Source of the DNA: [Actinomadura] parvosata subsp. kistnae
GTDB taxonomy: Bacteria > Actinomycetota > Actinomycetes > Streptosporangiales > Streptosporangiaceae
Reading direction: 5' to 3'
Assembly: GCF_900323885.1 (NCBI RefSeq)
Contig: NZ_OOHJ01000015.1
Span: 868,001 to 932,000, forward strand
Length of the DNA: 64,000 bases
A program made the translations under genes and the position numbers. The number at the start of each line of letters is the position of its first letter. Position 1 is the stretch's first letter. Shown here piece by piece: positions 8,156 through 18,083 of this stretch. The notes below the pieces were generated by a model. The model saw nothing but the letters and a program-made list of their open reading frames with translations. It searched no databases and had not been told where the DNA came from.

Positions 8156-8731
8156 TCAGTCGCCGTTGAGCACGCGGGTCACCCAGTCGAGGGTCCCCGT
8201 GCTCAGCGCCTCCTCGGCCAGCCGCTTGCCCGTCTCGGTGGTGATCGCCGCCAGCGAGCTGTCGATCCACCCCTGGACGTTCTGGTGGCCCTGCTCACGA
8301 TACTCGACGGCCTGGATCAGGCACTCCAGCTTGTCGGCGTCGCGGGCGCAGACGGCTTCGAGCGTGGCCTTCTCCTCGTACTCCCCGACGGCGTCGCCGA
8401 CCATCGCGGCCACCTCCGCCGGCAGGCCGCGGACCTGGTCGGCGGTGACGTCCACGTTGGGGGTGGGTTTGAGGTAGCGCTTGCCGATGTACGGGATGTC
8501 GGTGACGCGGGTCTCCTGCGTGTCGTGGAAGAGGCTCATGAACGCGGCCCGCTCCGGGTTGCCGCCCTCCATGCCGGCGATGACCGCCGCGATCACCGCG
8601 GCGCGGAAGGAGTGCTCGGCGATGCTCTCCGGATCGCGGACGCCCGCGACCAGCCAGCCGGTGCGCTTGTAGCGCTTGAGCAGCCCGAACTCGTACAGAA
8701 ACCCCGCCAGTCCCGTCACGTCAGCCGCCAC
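8156..8731 (-). CDS. HD-domain hydrolase (YfbR/HDDC2-type 5'-nucleotidase family)
   Basis: 191 residues. HD ligands are visible as H40 (SIAEHSFRAA), H69-D70 (FHDTQET) and an Asp in ARDADKLECLIQ near 131. This is the order and spacing of the YfbR/HDDC2 family of metal-dependent 5'-deoxynucleotidases. It is the right length for the family and has no extra domains. The substrate is not proven here. The start ATG at 8731 is the first in frame. It is convergent with the ankyrin gene, 12 bp apart. Confidence 0.86.
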   Translation of the reverse strand: MAADVTGLAGFLYEFGLLKRYKRTGWLVAGVRDPESIAEHSFRAAVIAAVIAGMEGGNPERAAFMSLFHDTQETRVTDIPYIGKRYLKPTPNVDVTADQVRGLPAEVAAMVGDAVGEYEEKATLEAVCARDADKLECLIQAVEYREQGHQNVQGWIDSSLAAITTETGKRLAEEALSTGTLDWVTRVLNGD

Positions 8732-8790
8732 GAGGCCCCCCTCTCGTCATGCGCAGAGTCTGATTCCTTCCCAGGAACGGCGGAACGAAT

Positions 8791-8817
8791 GCCGTGACCC
8801 GGCCGGACGGTCACGGC
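8791..8817. terminator. inverted repeat between two minus-strand genes
   Basis: GCCGTGACC at 8791-8799 and GGTCACGGC at 8809-8817 are perfect 9-bp complements around a 9-bp GC-rich loop. It lies downstream of the DinB-type gene and upstream of the HD hydrolase on the minus strand. A factor-independent terminator would normally carry a T-run, which is absent, so transcription-end function is only likely. Confidence 0.45.
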
Positions 8818-8880
8818 ATTTGCGGAAGCCGGCTCTGCGCGGTCACGGCCTTTGCGGAAGGCGGCTCTGCGCGGTCACGG
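8809..8880. repeat. 32-bp tandem repeat starting at a stop codon
   Basis: Copy 1 at 8809-8840 and copy 2 at 8841-8872 differ at two positions (a/c and c/g). A third, truncated copy (8873-8880) contains the stop codon of the DinB-type gene (8875-8877, minus strand). Read on that gene's strand, each unit begins GTGACCG, the last base plus stop of the gene. It is therefore a duplication anchored on a translation stop. Confidence 0.85.
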
Positions 8881-9765
8881 GCCGGAAAGGGCGGGGGCGG
8901 CGGTCAGGACGTCCCTGGCCAGGGAGAGGTCGCCCTCCAGGTCGGCGGGGAAGTCGGCGGGGTCGCCCCGTCCGCCGAGCAGGAAGCAGAACCGCTTCAC
9001 GTCCGCCGTGATGTGCGCGTCCGGCTCGCCCGGCGCGGAGTCCTCCACGCCCAGCGGGACCCGCCACTCTCCCCCGCCCTCGCCGGTCAGCGTGAGGTGC
9101 AGGGTGCGGCCGGAGCCGTCCATGCCGCTGAAGAGCATCGTCCAGGGCAGCAGGCGGGCGCACAGGTCGGCGGTGGGGTGGATGTGCCGCGCGATCGGGT
9201 CGGGCAGGCGGATCTCGGCCGTCTGCGCCGCGTCGGCGGTGTGGATCCACGTCTCCAGGCAGCGGGCCAGGATGTGGTCGCCGACCGGCGCCTCCAGGCC
9301 GTCGAGCGTGGCCGGCGTCGTGGCGGGCAGCCCGGCCAGGTGGCGGCACAGGGCGTCGGCCTGCGCCCGCCAGTCCCTGCGGGTCTGCTCGGGGCTGCGG
9401 GCCCGCTCGTACGCCTGCACGTCGTTCGTCCGGGACAACGAGTCCACCGCGTCGATCGGCGGGCCCAGCACGGGAGCGCCGACCGCGGCGGCCAGCAGCC
9501 CGTCCTTGGCGGCCAGGTGGGCGACGAGCTCCTGGAGCGTCCAGCCCTCGACGATGATCCGCGACCAGTCGTCGTCCACGGCCGACGCCAGCAGCGCGTC
9601 CATGGCGGCCACCCGTCCCGCGTACGGCTCCGCCCAGGCGGCGGTGGGTGCCGCCGGCCGGCGCCGGGCTCTGGCCCCGGCGAGGAGCTGGGGCCGCAGC
9701 GAGCGGGCCGGCACCTCGGGGTCCTCCATCAGCGCGTCGAGGTAGAGACGCTCGACGGGGTCCAT
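8875..9765 (-). CDS. mycothiol-dependent maleylpyruvate isomerase-like (DinB) protein, sigma-factor partner
   Basis: 296 residues from ATG 9765 (AGGAAGAGG upstream; a GTG one codon earlier is also possible). Residues 45-185 form the DinB-like helical bundle, with probable metal ligands His in LVAHLAAKDG and Glu/His in CLETWIHTAD; an SCP2-like domain follows. An N-terminal extension (residues 1-45) resembles the short helical leader of sigma-linked members of this family. It lies directly downstream of the ECF sigma gene on the same strand, the place where an anti-sigma factor is normally encoded. A regulatory partner role is therefore inferred, but no zinc-finger HxxxCxxC motif is present. 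Confidence 0.8.
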   Translation of the reverse strand: MDPVERLYLDALMEDPEVPARSLRPQLLAGARARRRPAAPTAAWAEPYAGRVAAMDALLASAVDDDWSRIIVEGWTLQELVAHLAAKDGLLAAAVGAPVLGPPIDAVDSLSRTNDVQAYERARSPEQTRRDWRAQADALCRHLAGLPATTPATLDGLEAPVGDHILARCLETWIHTADAAQTAEIRLPDPIARHIHPTADLCARLLPWTMLFSGMDGSGRTLHLTLTGEGGGEWRVPLGVEDSAPGEPDAHITADVKRFCFLLGGRGDPADFPADLEGDLSLARDVLTAAPALSGP

Positions 9766-9866
9766 CACACCTCTTCCTGATCCTGCGGGTCGGCCTGGGC
9801 CGTGTGCGGCGGCCAGGCTTCCATCACACTTCCTGCCTCGCGTGGACGCGCCGATCGGGCGTCCAT
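9765..9866 (-). CDS. 33-aa mini-ORF bridging the sigma factor and the DinB gene
   Basis: ATG at 9866 overlaps the sigma-factor stop (TGATG), and the stop at 9765-9767 overlaps the start of the next gene. The frame begins MDARSARPRE and ends DPQDQEEV, echoing both the sigma C-terminus (AEEEV) and the next gene's start (MDP). Three imperfect copies of an AGGAAG...TGATGGA junction lie at about 9757-9783, 9817-9838 and 9857-9883, so the ORF appears to have arisen by junction duplication. It may serve only to keep translation coupled. Whether a peptide accumulates is unknown. Confidence 0.35.
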   Translation of the reverse strand: MDARSARPREAGSVMEAWPPHTAQADPQDQEEV

Positions 9867-10426
9867 CAGACTTCTTCCTCTGCCAGTGCGTCCGCCAGGC
9901 GCCGCAGCGCCAGCCGGATGCGGGACTTGGCCGTTCCCTCCGGCACGCCGAGCTCCTCGCCCACCTGCCGATAGGTCCTGCCGCCGAAATAGGCCAGCTC
10001 CACCGCCTCTCGTAAGCCGTCGGGCAGGGACGTCACCGCCTGCCGTACCCGCTGGGCCTCGTCGGCGGCGAGCACCGTGTCCTCGAGCCGCACGGGCTCG
10101 CGCTCGAACAGGCGAGGCCCCAGCGCCGACACCCGGCGGCGCTCCTCGGCCCGCACGTGGTCGACCGCGCGCCGGTGCGCGATCGTGGCGAGCCAGGCGC
10201 GCAGGGTGCCGCGCTCCGGGTCGTAGGCCAGCGGCCGCTCCCAGAAGACCAGGAACACCTCTTGCGTGATGTCCTCAGCGATCACCCGGTCCCTGGTGAC
10301 CCGCAGGGCGAGACCGAAGATCAGCGAGGAGAGCCGATCGTAGACCTCACCCAGCGCGGACTCATCGCCGCCGACCACCCGCTGGTGCAGCAGGCGGTCG
10401 TCGTACGGTGCCTCCACTGGCACCAC
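9866..10426 (-). CDS. ECF RNA polymerase sigma factor (SigK/ECF19-like)
   Basis: 186 residues. Region 2 spans about residues 25-95 (VYDRLSSLIFGLALRVT and DITQEVFLVFWERP), region 4 about 125-180, with the helix-turn-helix RTYRQVGEELGVPEGTAKSRIRLALRRL. The length and the YDPERGTLRAWLATIAHRRAVDHVR segment resemble the SigK/ECF19 group. The start is GTG 10426, close behind GGGAG; a GTG at codon 4 is the alternative. Its partner gene follows immediately on the same strand through a mini-ORF, so both are likely in one autoregulated operon. Confidence 0.88.
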   Translation of the reverse strand: MVPVEAPYDDRLLHQRVVGGDESALGEVYDRLSSLIFGLALRVTRDRVIAEDITQEVFLVFWERPLAYDPERGTLRAWLATIAHRRAVDHVRAEERRRVSALGPRLFEREPVRLEDTVLAADEAQRVRQAVTSLPDGLREAVELAYFGGRTYRQVGEELGVPEGTAKSRIRLALRRLADALAEEEV

Positions 10427-10574
10427 ACTCCCGTTTATTCCGGACCAAGGCGGCGGGTGCGCCGCGACCCGAGCATGTCACTATTCGCACCAAATGTAGA
10501 GCCGGATGACCGGGCGGCAGGACTGTTTGGCGCCACGATAAGGTCGTGGGGTAACCACGGAGGGAGCAACAGCC

Positions 10575-11000
10575 ATGGCCACCACCCGCACCGCCACCAC
10601 CCAGTGGAAAGGCGCCCTGCTCGACGGTTCGGGCACCGTCTCGCTCGACACCTCGGGCGTCGGCACGTTCGAGGTCTCCTGGCCGTCCAGGGCCGAGGCG
10701 GCCAACGGCAAGACCTCCCCTGAGGAGCTGATCGCCGCCGCCCACTCCTCCTGCTTCTCGATGGCGCTGTCCCACGGCCTGGCCGGGGCGGGCACGCCGC
10801 CCGAGTCGCTGCAGACCAGCGCCGACGTGACGTTCCAGCCGGGCGAGGGCATCACGGGCATCGCGCTCACGGTGAAGGGCCACGTGCCCGGCATCACGGC
10901 CGAGCAGTTCCAGGAGGCGGCCGAGACGGCCAAGGCCAACTGCCCGGTGAGCAAGGCCCTGGCCGGCACCACGATCACGCTCAAGGCCGAGCTGCTCTAG
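10575..11000 (+). CDS. OsmC-family organic hydroperoxide reductase
   Basis: 141 residues, the typical length. The two peroxidatic/resolving cysteines are C60 (AHSSCFSMALS) and C123 (ANCPVSKAL), and the conserved Glu is E51 (SPEELIAAA). OsmC/Ohr proteins reduce organic hydroperoxides through a Cys pair, with dihydrolipoyl proteins or mycothiol as reductant. GGAGGGAG stands 8 bp ahead of ATG 10575. It diverges from the sigma gene, with TAAGGT near 10540 as a possible -10. Sequence similarity is closer to OsmC than to Ohr, judged by the VSWPSRAEAANGKTSPEEL segment. Confidence 0.9.
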   Translation: MATTRTATTQWKGALLDGSGTVSLDTSGVGTFEVSWPSRAEAANGKTSPEELIAAAHSSCFSMALSHGLAGAGTPPESLQTSADVTFQPGEGITGIALTVKGHVPGITAEQFQEAAETAKANCPVSKALAGTTITLKAELL

Positions 11001-11138
11001 CTCCGCGTCGCCGCACGTCTGGCGCTCTCCCTCCCCCCGCGTCCGGGCCACGGCCCTCAGGCGAGGCGGGGCGGGGTGCTGCACCCGATCGGGTTATCGG
11101 GAGACCAAGAGCGCTTTCGCGTGCGACAATCAAGTCAC

Positions 11139-13265
<2,127 letters not shown>

Positions 13266-13278
13266 CGGGCGGGCCGCC

Positions 13279-13674
13279 TCAGAAGACGAGGGCCGCGCTG
13301 GCGGTGAGGAAGACCAGCGTGAACGCCGTCACCCCGGCCAGGCCGTGCAGCGTGACGGCGAGGGCGGGGAAGCCACGGCCGGCGACCTGGTGGCGGCCGT
13401 CGCCGAGCCAGCGGGTGAACATCGCGAACCCCAGCAGCGCGGCCACGGCCAGGCCCGCGAAGGCCGCCCAGGCCAGCGCGCGGCTGCCGGTGGCGAGCGC
13501 GGCGGCGTAGCAGACCAGGGCCGACACGGCCAGGGCCGGGTGGGCGAAGACGATCGCGGCGGGGAAGCGGGTGACCTTGGCGCGGCGCAGGCCGCCGCCC
13601 GCCAGCCACAAGGAGAGCAGGTACACCCCGGCGAGCGCGGCGACCGTCCATGCCACGGCGGTGAGCAGCCCCAC
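13279..13674 (-). CDS. small four-helix membrane protein
   Basis: 131 residues, GTG start at 13674. Four hydrophobic helices cover nearly the whole length. Conserved-looking His residues occur in FAHPALAVSAL and in TLHGLAGVTAF, each within or next to a helix, which could bind heme or metal but also occur in unrelated small membrane proteins. I do not recognise a named family. It is convergent with glgX (13-bp gap). Confidence 0.65.
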   Translation of the reverse strand: MGLLTAVAWTVAALAGVYLLSLWLAGGGLRRAKVTRFPAAIVFAHPALAVSALVCYAAALATGSRALAWAAFAGLAVAALLGFAMFTRWLGDGRHQVAGRGFPALAVTLHGLAGVTAFTLVFLTASAALVF

Positions 13675-13727
13675 AGCGTGCCTCCCGATCCATCCCCATC
13701 CCTGTCGTCACGTTAAGCGGAGAATTG

Positions 13728-13748
13728 CCGGTACGTCCGGCATACCGG
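13728..13748. promoter_or_regulatory. inverted repeat CCGGTA-N9-TACCGG
   Basis: Perfect 6-bp arms at 13728-13733 and 13743-13748, in the 178-bp gap between the divergent membrane-protein and reductase genes. The size and symmetry fit a dimeric repressor site, but no dedicated regulator is adjacent. The rest of the gap shows no gene. Confidence 0.35.
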
Positions 13749-13852
13749 AAAAGCGGTATTGGCGCGGGGATGGCCGCACATCGACCAAGCCCCTGTTCCT
13801 GCACGAAACCCCCTGCCGGTCGATTGTCGGTGGCATGTGCCAAGGTAGAGGA

Positions 13853-14596
13853 GTGCGGCGCATCTATCCCGACATACAGGACAACCCGGACATCGCGCAG
13901 GCGTACGCCTACCCCGAGAGCCGGCCGTGGCTGCGGCTCAACATGGTGGCCAGCGCCGACGGCGCGGCCTGGCTCAAGGGGCGGTCAGGGCCGCTGTCGA
14001 GCACCGGTGACAAGCGCATCTTCCAGACCCTGCGCGGGCTGGCCGACGTGGTCGTCGCGGGGGCCTCGACCGTGCGCAAGGAGGGCTACGGCCCCGTCCC
14101 GCCGCGCGACTGGTGGGCCGGGCTGCGCGAGGGGCGGCCCGAGGTGCCGCCGATCGCCGTGATCACCCGCAGCCTCGCCCTCGACCTCGACGGCGAGCTG
14201 TTCTGCGACGCCCCCAGCAGGACGATCGTGATCACCTGCGAGGCGGCGCCGCACGAGCGGCGCCAGGAGGCGGCCAAGCGGGCCGACCTGATCGTGGCCG
14301 GCGAGGAGCGGGTCGACATGGGGCGGGCCGTGGCCGAGCTGCACCAGCGCGGCCTGACCAGGGTGCTGTGCGAGGGCGGGCCCCGCATCAACGCCCAGCT
14401 CTCGGCCGCCGGCCTGGTCGACGAGCTGTGCCTGTCGATCAGCCCGCTGCTCGTCGGGGGCGGTGCGGCGCGCATCCAGAACGGCGAGCCCGCGCAGGTC
14501 ACACTGGATCTGAGCCAGGTGCTGGAGGAGGATGGCGTCCTCTTCTGCAAGTACACGAGGGCCGCACACGGGGACGACGAGGGGGCACGACCATGA
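13853..14596 (+). CDS. RibD C-terminal/dihydrofolate reductase-like pyrimidine reductase family protein
   Basis: 247 residues. The PF01872 fold is shown by LRLNMVASADGAAWL near 24-38, GLADVVVAGASTVRKEGYGP near 60-80 and the C-terminal VLCEGGPRINAQL. These are the NADPH and substrate-loop motifs of riboflavin-pathway RibD reductases and related actinobacterial proteins of unknown substrate. GTG 13853 gives the MRRIYPD start seen in relatives; ATG 13835 is possible. No other riboflavin gene is nearby, so a riboflavin role is not assured. Its stop overlaps the DNA ligase start (ATGA), implying co-translation. Confidence 0.85.
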   Translation: MRRIYPDIQDNPDIAQAYAYPESRPWLRLNMVASADGAAWLKGRSGPLSSTGDKRIFQTLRGLADVVVAGASTVRKEGYGPVPPRDWWAGLREGRPEVPPIAVITRSLALDLDGELFCDAPSRTIVITCEAAPHERRQEAAKRADLIVAGEERVDMGRAVAELHQRGLTRVLCEGGPRINAQLSAAGLVDELCLSISPLLVGGGAARIQNGEPAQVTLDLSQVLEEDGVLFCKYTRAAHGDDEGARP

Positions 14597-15786
14597 CCGA
14601 GCCGACGACAGGGGCGGCGCCGACGACAGCGGCGGCGGAAGAGCCGGCGAACGGGCCGGTGGAGGAGCTCGAGCCGGAGCCGGTGCCCAATCTGGTGGTG
14701 CGGCCGCCGGTGGCGCCGATGCTGGCCAAACCGGTCAAGGCCATGCCGAAGCAGGACGGCACGCTGCTCTACGAGCCGAAGTGGGACGGGTTCCGCTGCA
14801 TCATCTTCCGCGACGGCGACGAGGTCTACCTGGGCAGCCGCAACGAGCGGCCGTTCACCCGCTACTTCCCCGAGCTGGTCGAGGCGGTCAAGGCCGAGCT
14901 GCCCGACAAGGTGGTGATCGACGGCGAGATCGTGCTGCCGGTGGGCTCGCAGCTCGACTTCGACGCGTTGCAGCAGCGCATCCATCCGGCCAAGTCGCGG
15001 GTGACGATGCTCTCGGAGCGCACGCCGGCCCAGTTCATCGCCTTCGACCTGCTGGCGCTGGGCGACGAGTCGCTGATGGAGACGCCGTTCTCGGAGCGGC
15101 GGGCGCGGCTCGAGGCACTGTTCGGCGAGAAGGCCGGGTCCATCCGGCTGACCCCCGTCACGACCAGCTACGAGCAGGCCGGTGAGTGGTTCGAGACGTT
15201 CGAGGGGGCCGGGCTCGACGGCATCATCGTCAAGCCGGGCGACCAGCCGTACATGCCGGACAAACGCACGATGTTCAAGGTCAAGCACGAGCGCACCGCC
15301 GACGTCGTGATCTGCGGCTACCGCGAGCACAAGACGGGGCCGATCGTGGGGTCGCTGCTGCTCGGCCTGTACGGCGACGACGGGCGGCTGCACCACGTGG
15401 GGGTGGCGGCCTCGTTCCCGATGAAGCGCAGGGCCGAGCTGGTCGAGGAGATCAAGCCGTACCTCGCGGAGCTGAGCGAGCACCCGTGGGGGCACTGGGC
15501 GGAGCAGGCGCAGGCCAACCTCGGCCAGCCGGCCGCCGGGCCCGCGACGGGCGGGCAGCGGGTGCCGGGGGCGGTGTCGCGGTGGAATGCCAAGAAGGAC
15601 CTGTCGTTCATCCCGCTGCGGCCGGAGCTGGTGATCGAGGTGGCCTACGACCAGATGGAAGGCGACCGGTTCCGGCACACGGCGCACTTCCGGCGGTGGC
15701 GGCCCGACCGCACGCCCGAATCGTGCACTTATGAGCAGTTGGAGCGTCCGGTTAGTTACAACCTTGACGACATCCTTGCCCGCTAG
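14593..15786 (+). CDS. ATP-dependent DNA ligase (LigC/LigD-ligase type)
   Basis: 397 residues. An acidic, Ala/Glu-rich N-terminal 35 residues precede motif I YEPKWDGFR, with K63 as the adenylated lysine. Later motifs are SRNERPFTRYFPE, VIDGEIV, FDLLAL, LDGIIVKP and the OB-fold C-domain ending VIEVAYDQ...RHTAHFRRWRPDR. This is the standalone ligase type that seals nicks in bacterial repair and, with Ku, end-joining. A LigD-type polymerase is encoded 13 kb away (28468-29469), but no Ku is visible. ATG 14593 overlaps the reductase stop. Confidence 0.92.
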   Translation: MTEPTTGAAPTTAAAEEPANGPVEELEPEPVPNLVVRPPVAPMLAKPVKAMPKQDGTLLYEPKWDGFRCIIFRDGDEVYLGSRNERPFTRYFPELVEAVKAELPDKVVIDGEIVLPVGSQLDFDALQQRIHPAKSRVTMLSERTPAQFIAFDLLALGDESLMETPFSERRARLEALFGEKAGSIRLTPVTTSYEQAGEWFETFEGAGLDGIIVKPGDQPYMPDKRTMFKVKHERTADVVICGYREHKTGPIVGSLLLGLYGDDGRLHHVGVAASFPMKRRAELVEEIKPYLAELSEHPWGHWAEQAQANLGQPAAGPATGGQRVPGAVSRWNAKKDLSFIPLRPELVIEVAYDQMEGDRFRHTAHFRRWRPDRTPESCTYEQLERPVSYNLDDILAR

Positions 15787-15812
15787 CGCCAAATCCCGTT
15801 ACATCTCGACAT

Positions 15813-16160
15813 ATGGCAACAGGGGATGAGTTAAAGGCCGCAGTGTCCGCGCGTCGCGACCTCGGCCCGGAGTTCGAGGACGCCGTCGTGGAGTCGTTCC
15901 TCGACAAGATGGGGCAGGAGATCGACCGGCGGGTGGACGAGCGGCTGGCCCGGTCGGCGCCCAAGGCGGCGTTGCCGGTCATCAACCCGAACGTGGCCGA
16001 CGGGCAGCGCCTCGCCCTGGCCATCGTCTCGCTGGTGCTGGGCACGGGGGCCACACTCGCGTTCGTGCTCACCGGCAACGGGGCCGCCTACGTGGTCCCG
16101 ATCTGGATCGGGATCATCATCGTGAACGTGATCTTCAACGCCAACCGGCACAAGGGCTAG
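15813..16160 (+). CDS. small membrane protein with N-terminal coiled region (115 aa)
   Basis: Residues 1-50 are charged and amphipathic (EFEDAVVESFLDKMGQEIDRRVDERLA). Two closely spaced membrane helices follow at about 68-88 and 92-108, then a short NANRHKG tail. Similar DUF-type proteins with this N-terminal motif are common in actinomycetes; no function is known to me. The stop TAG shares the palindrome CTAG with the convergent PgeF gene's stop. Confidence 0.7.
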   Translation: MATGDELKAAVSARRDLGPEFEDAVVESFLDKMGQEIDRRVDERLARSAPKAALPVINPNVADGQRLALAIVSLVLGTGATLAFVLTGNGAAYVVPIWIGIIIVNVIFNANRHKG

Positions 16161-16864
16161 GCCAGCCAGATCAGCCCGGCGAACCGGCCGCCGGGCTGCT
16201 CCCTGCGGTGGGAGTAGAGCTCCTGCGACTCGATCGTGCACCGCGCGTCGTGCCGCACGTCCGCCAGCCCCGCCGCCCTGAGCTGTGCCTCGATGCCGGC
16301 GCGCAGGTCGAGCGCGGGCGTCTGCCACGACGTCGTGGACCACGTCGCCGGCACCTTGGCCGCCACCCGCTCGCGCAGGTCGGCCGGCACCTCGTAGCAG
16401 CGGCCGCACGCGCCCGGGCCGATCAGCGCGACCATCCGGCCCGGCTCGGCCCCCTTCGCCGCCATGGCCTCCACCAGCGCCGTCGCGATGCCCGCCTCCG
16501 TGCCCGGCCGGCCGGAATGGGCCGCGCCCACCATGCGGGCCACCGGATCGGCCACCAGCACCGCCGGGCAGTCGGCCCCGAGCGAGGCCAGCGCCAGGCG
16601 CGGCTCGGTGGTGAACACGCCGTCGAGCATCGGCGGGTCGTCGCCGAACGGCTCGCTCACGTACGCGACGTCGGCGCTGTGGACCTGGCGCATGAACACC
16701 ACGGCCCGCACCCCCAGCTCGGCCCTGAGCCCGTCGCGGTTGGCGCGCACGTTCGCCGGGTCGTCGCCGACCATGCCGCCGAGGTTGCGCGAGCCGTAGG
16801 GCGGGGCGCTGACGCCGCCGTGGCGGTCGGTGATGGCGACGTGGACGCCGGGGGCGAGCTGCAT
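16157..16864 (-). CDS. pgeF: polyphenol oxidase/laccase-domain purine nucleoside phosphorylase (YfiH family)
   Basis: 235 residues. Metal-site motifs of the YfiH fold are visible: His in FMRQVHSADV, Cys in ASLGADCPAVLVAD and His in GAAHSGRPGT, with GPGACGRCYEVP downstream. Family members phosphorolyse purine nucleosides or act in peptidoglycan quality control (PgeF). In many actinobacteria the gene sits beside ftsZ, which is not the case here. ATG 16864 is the first start. The convergent stop overlap with the previous gene is 3 bp. Confidence 0.88.
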   Translation of the reverse strand: MQLAPGVHVAITDRHGGVSAPPYGSRNLGGMVGDDPANVRANRDGLRAELGVRAVVFMRQVHSADVAYVSEPFGDDPPMLDGVFTTEPRLALASLGADCPAVLVADPVARMVGAAHSGRPGTEAGIATALVEAMAAKGAEPGRMVALIGPGACGRCYEVPADLRERVAAKVPATWSTTSWQTPALDLRAGIEAQLRAAGLADVRHDARCTIESQELYSHRREQPGGRFAGLIWLA

Positions 16865-17010
16865 GCCCCGATCTTAAGACGCGAGCGGCCCCGCCTGCCG
16901 CCCAGCACCCCGTGGCTGGTTACCGTGGCAGGGACTCCGGGGCCGGCCGTGCGTGTGCCGGCGCTCGGGCGCGTCCGGATGACCTGCGACTGCTTGGAGG
17001 AGACCCCCTG

Positions 17011-17934
17011 ATGACGAGCCTCGCCGACCTTCACGCCCTGATGGCCCGGATCGGCCACCCCGTCGTGCAGACCGCCCCCGCCTCCGGGGCGCGGTTCGCG
17101 GACGGGGCGCCGTACCGGTTCGAGATCCCCAGCGTCGAGGGGCCCGACGTGCTGGAGGCCGTGGTCGCCGAGGCCGACCGGCTCGGCGTGCCGGTCGCCA
17201 GGACCTCGCAGGGCAGCGGCGTGATGATGCTGACCGACGACGAGATCACTCGCATGGCCCGCATCGGGGCGGAGCGGGGCATCGAGGTGAACCTGTTCCT
17301 CGGGCCGCGGGCCGCCTGGGACATCGGCGGCCAGGCCAAGCTCACCCAGGCCGTCGGCGCCGCCGCGCGCGGCAACGCGATGGTGGCGGCGTGCATCGCG
17401 GACGCGCTGCGGGCCTGCTCGCTGGGCATCCGCAGCCTGCTCGTCGGCGACCTCGGCACGCTGGACGTGCTGCGTGCGCTCAAGGCGGACGGGACGCTGC
17501 CCGCGAACCTCGTGCTCAAGACGTCGGTGCTGATGCCGCTCACCAACGGCCCGACCGCCGCCCTGTACGAGCGGCTCGGCGCCACCACCGTCAACGTGGG
17601 CACCGACCTGACCGTGCCGCACCTGGCCGAGATCCGGGCCGCCACCGGGCTGCCGATCGACCTCTACCTGGAGGTGCCGGATGATCAGGGCGGGTTCGTC
17701 CGCTTCTACGAGGCCGTGGAGATCGTCCGGGCCGCCGCGCCCGTCTACCTGAAGATGGGGCTGCGCAACGCGCCCAACATCTACCCGTCCGGCGGGCACC
17801 TCGGGGTGGTGCCCAGGGAGCTGGGGCGGGAGCGGGTGCGGCGGGCGGCGCTGGTGCAGCGGCTGATCGAGCAGCTCGACCCGCAGCTCGCCAAGCCGTC
17901 CCAGACCTCCGACCTGGGCGTCCCGGAGCTCTGA
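17011..17934 (+). CDS. U32-family peptidase-like TIM-barrel protein
   Basis: 307 residues with GGAGGAG ahead of ATG 17011. The sequence reads as a beta/alpha barrel: FEIPSVEGPDVLEAVVAEA, RTSQGSGVMMLTDDEITRM, LRACSLGIRSLLVGDLG and VNVGTDLTVPHLAEI. It resembles the peptidase-U32-annotated actinobacterial proteins that travel with catabolic dehydrogenases; I see no classic collagenase motif, so peptidase activity is doubtful. An aldehyde dehydrogenase gene follows 149 bp later on the same strand but has its own promoter and operator. The last codons (LGVPEL) lie inside a 45-bp tandem repeat. Confidence 0.6.
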   Translation: MTSLADLHALMARIGHPVVQTAPASGARFADGAPYRFEIPSVEGPDVLEAVVAEADRLGVPVARTSQGSGVMMLTDDEITRMARIGAERGIEVNLFLGPRAAWDIGGQAKLTQAVGAAARGNAMVAACIADALRACSLGIRSLLVGDLGTLDVLRALKADGTLPANLVLKTSVLMPLTNGPTAALYERLGATTVNVGTDLTVPHLAEIRAATGLPIDLYLEVPDDQGGFVRFYEAVEIVRAAAPVYLKMGLRNAPNIYPSGGHLGVVPRELGRERVRRAALVQRLIEQLDPQLAKPSQTSDLGVPEL

Positions 17935-18024
17935 GCGGAAGATCCCGAAGCTCCGGGCCTGGGCGTCCCGGAGCTCTGACCGGAAGATCCCAAAGCTCCG
18001 GCCTGGGCGTCTCGAAGCTTTGAT
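17913..18024. repeat. 45/44-bp tandem repeat spanning a gene end
   Basis: Units start at 17913, 17958 and 18002; the third is truncated and diverged. Unit 1 contains the last six codons and the stop of the U32-like gene. Within each unit CCCGGAGCT (17922-17930) can pair with AGCTCCGGG (17949-17957), so the repeat also forms terminator-like hairpins. It separates the U32-like and aldehyde dehydrogenase genes. Confidence 0.85.
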
Positions 18025-18064
18025 CCACGCCGGCACACTCCCCGGGCTGGTGGGCGGATTTGAG

Positions 18065-18078
18065 CAAGCATATGCTTG
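18065..18078. promoter_or_regulatory. 14-bp palindromic operator over the -10 of the aldehyde dehydrogenase gene
   Basis: CAAGCATATGCTTG is a perfect palindrome and contains TATGCT (18071-18076), which ends 7 bp before ATG 18084. A protein bound here would block RNA polymerase directly. The shape (AAGCA-TGCTT) suits a MarR- or TetR-like dimer. No regulator of that kind is encoded next to it in this window. Confidence 0.65.
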
Positions 18079-18083
18079 GTCGC

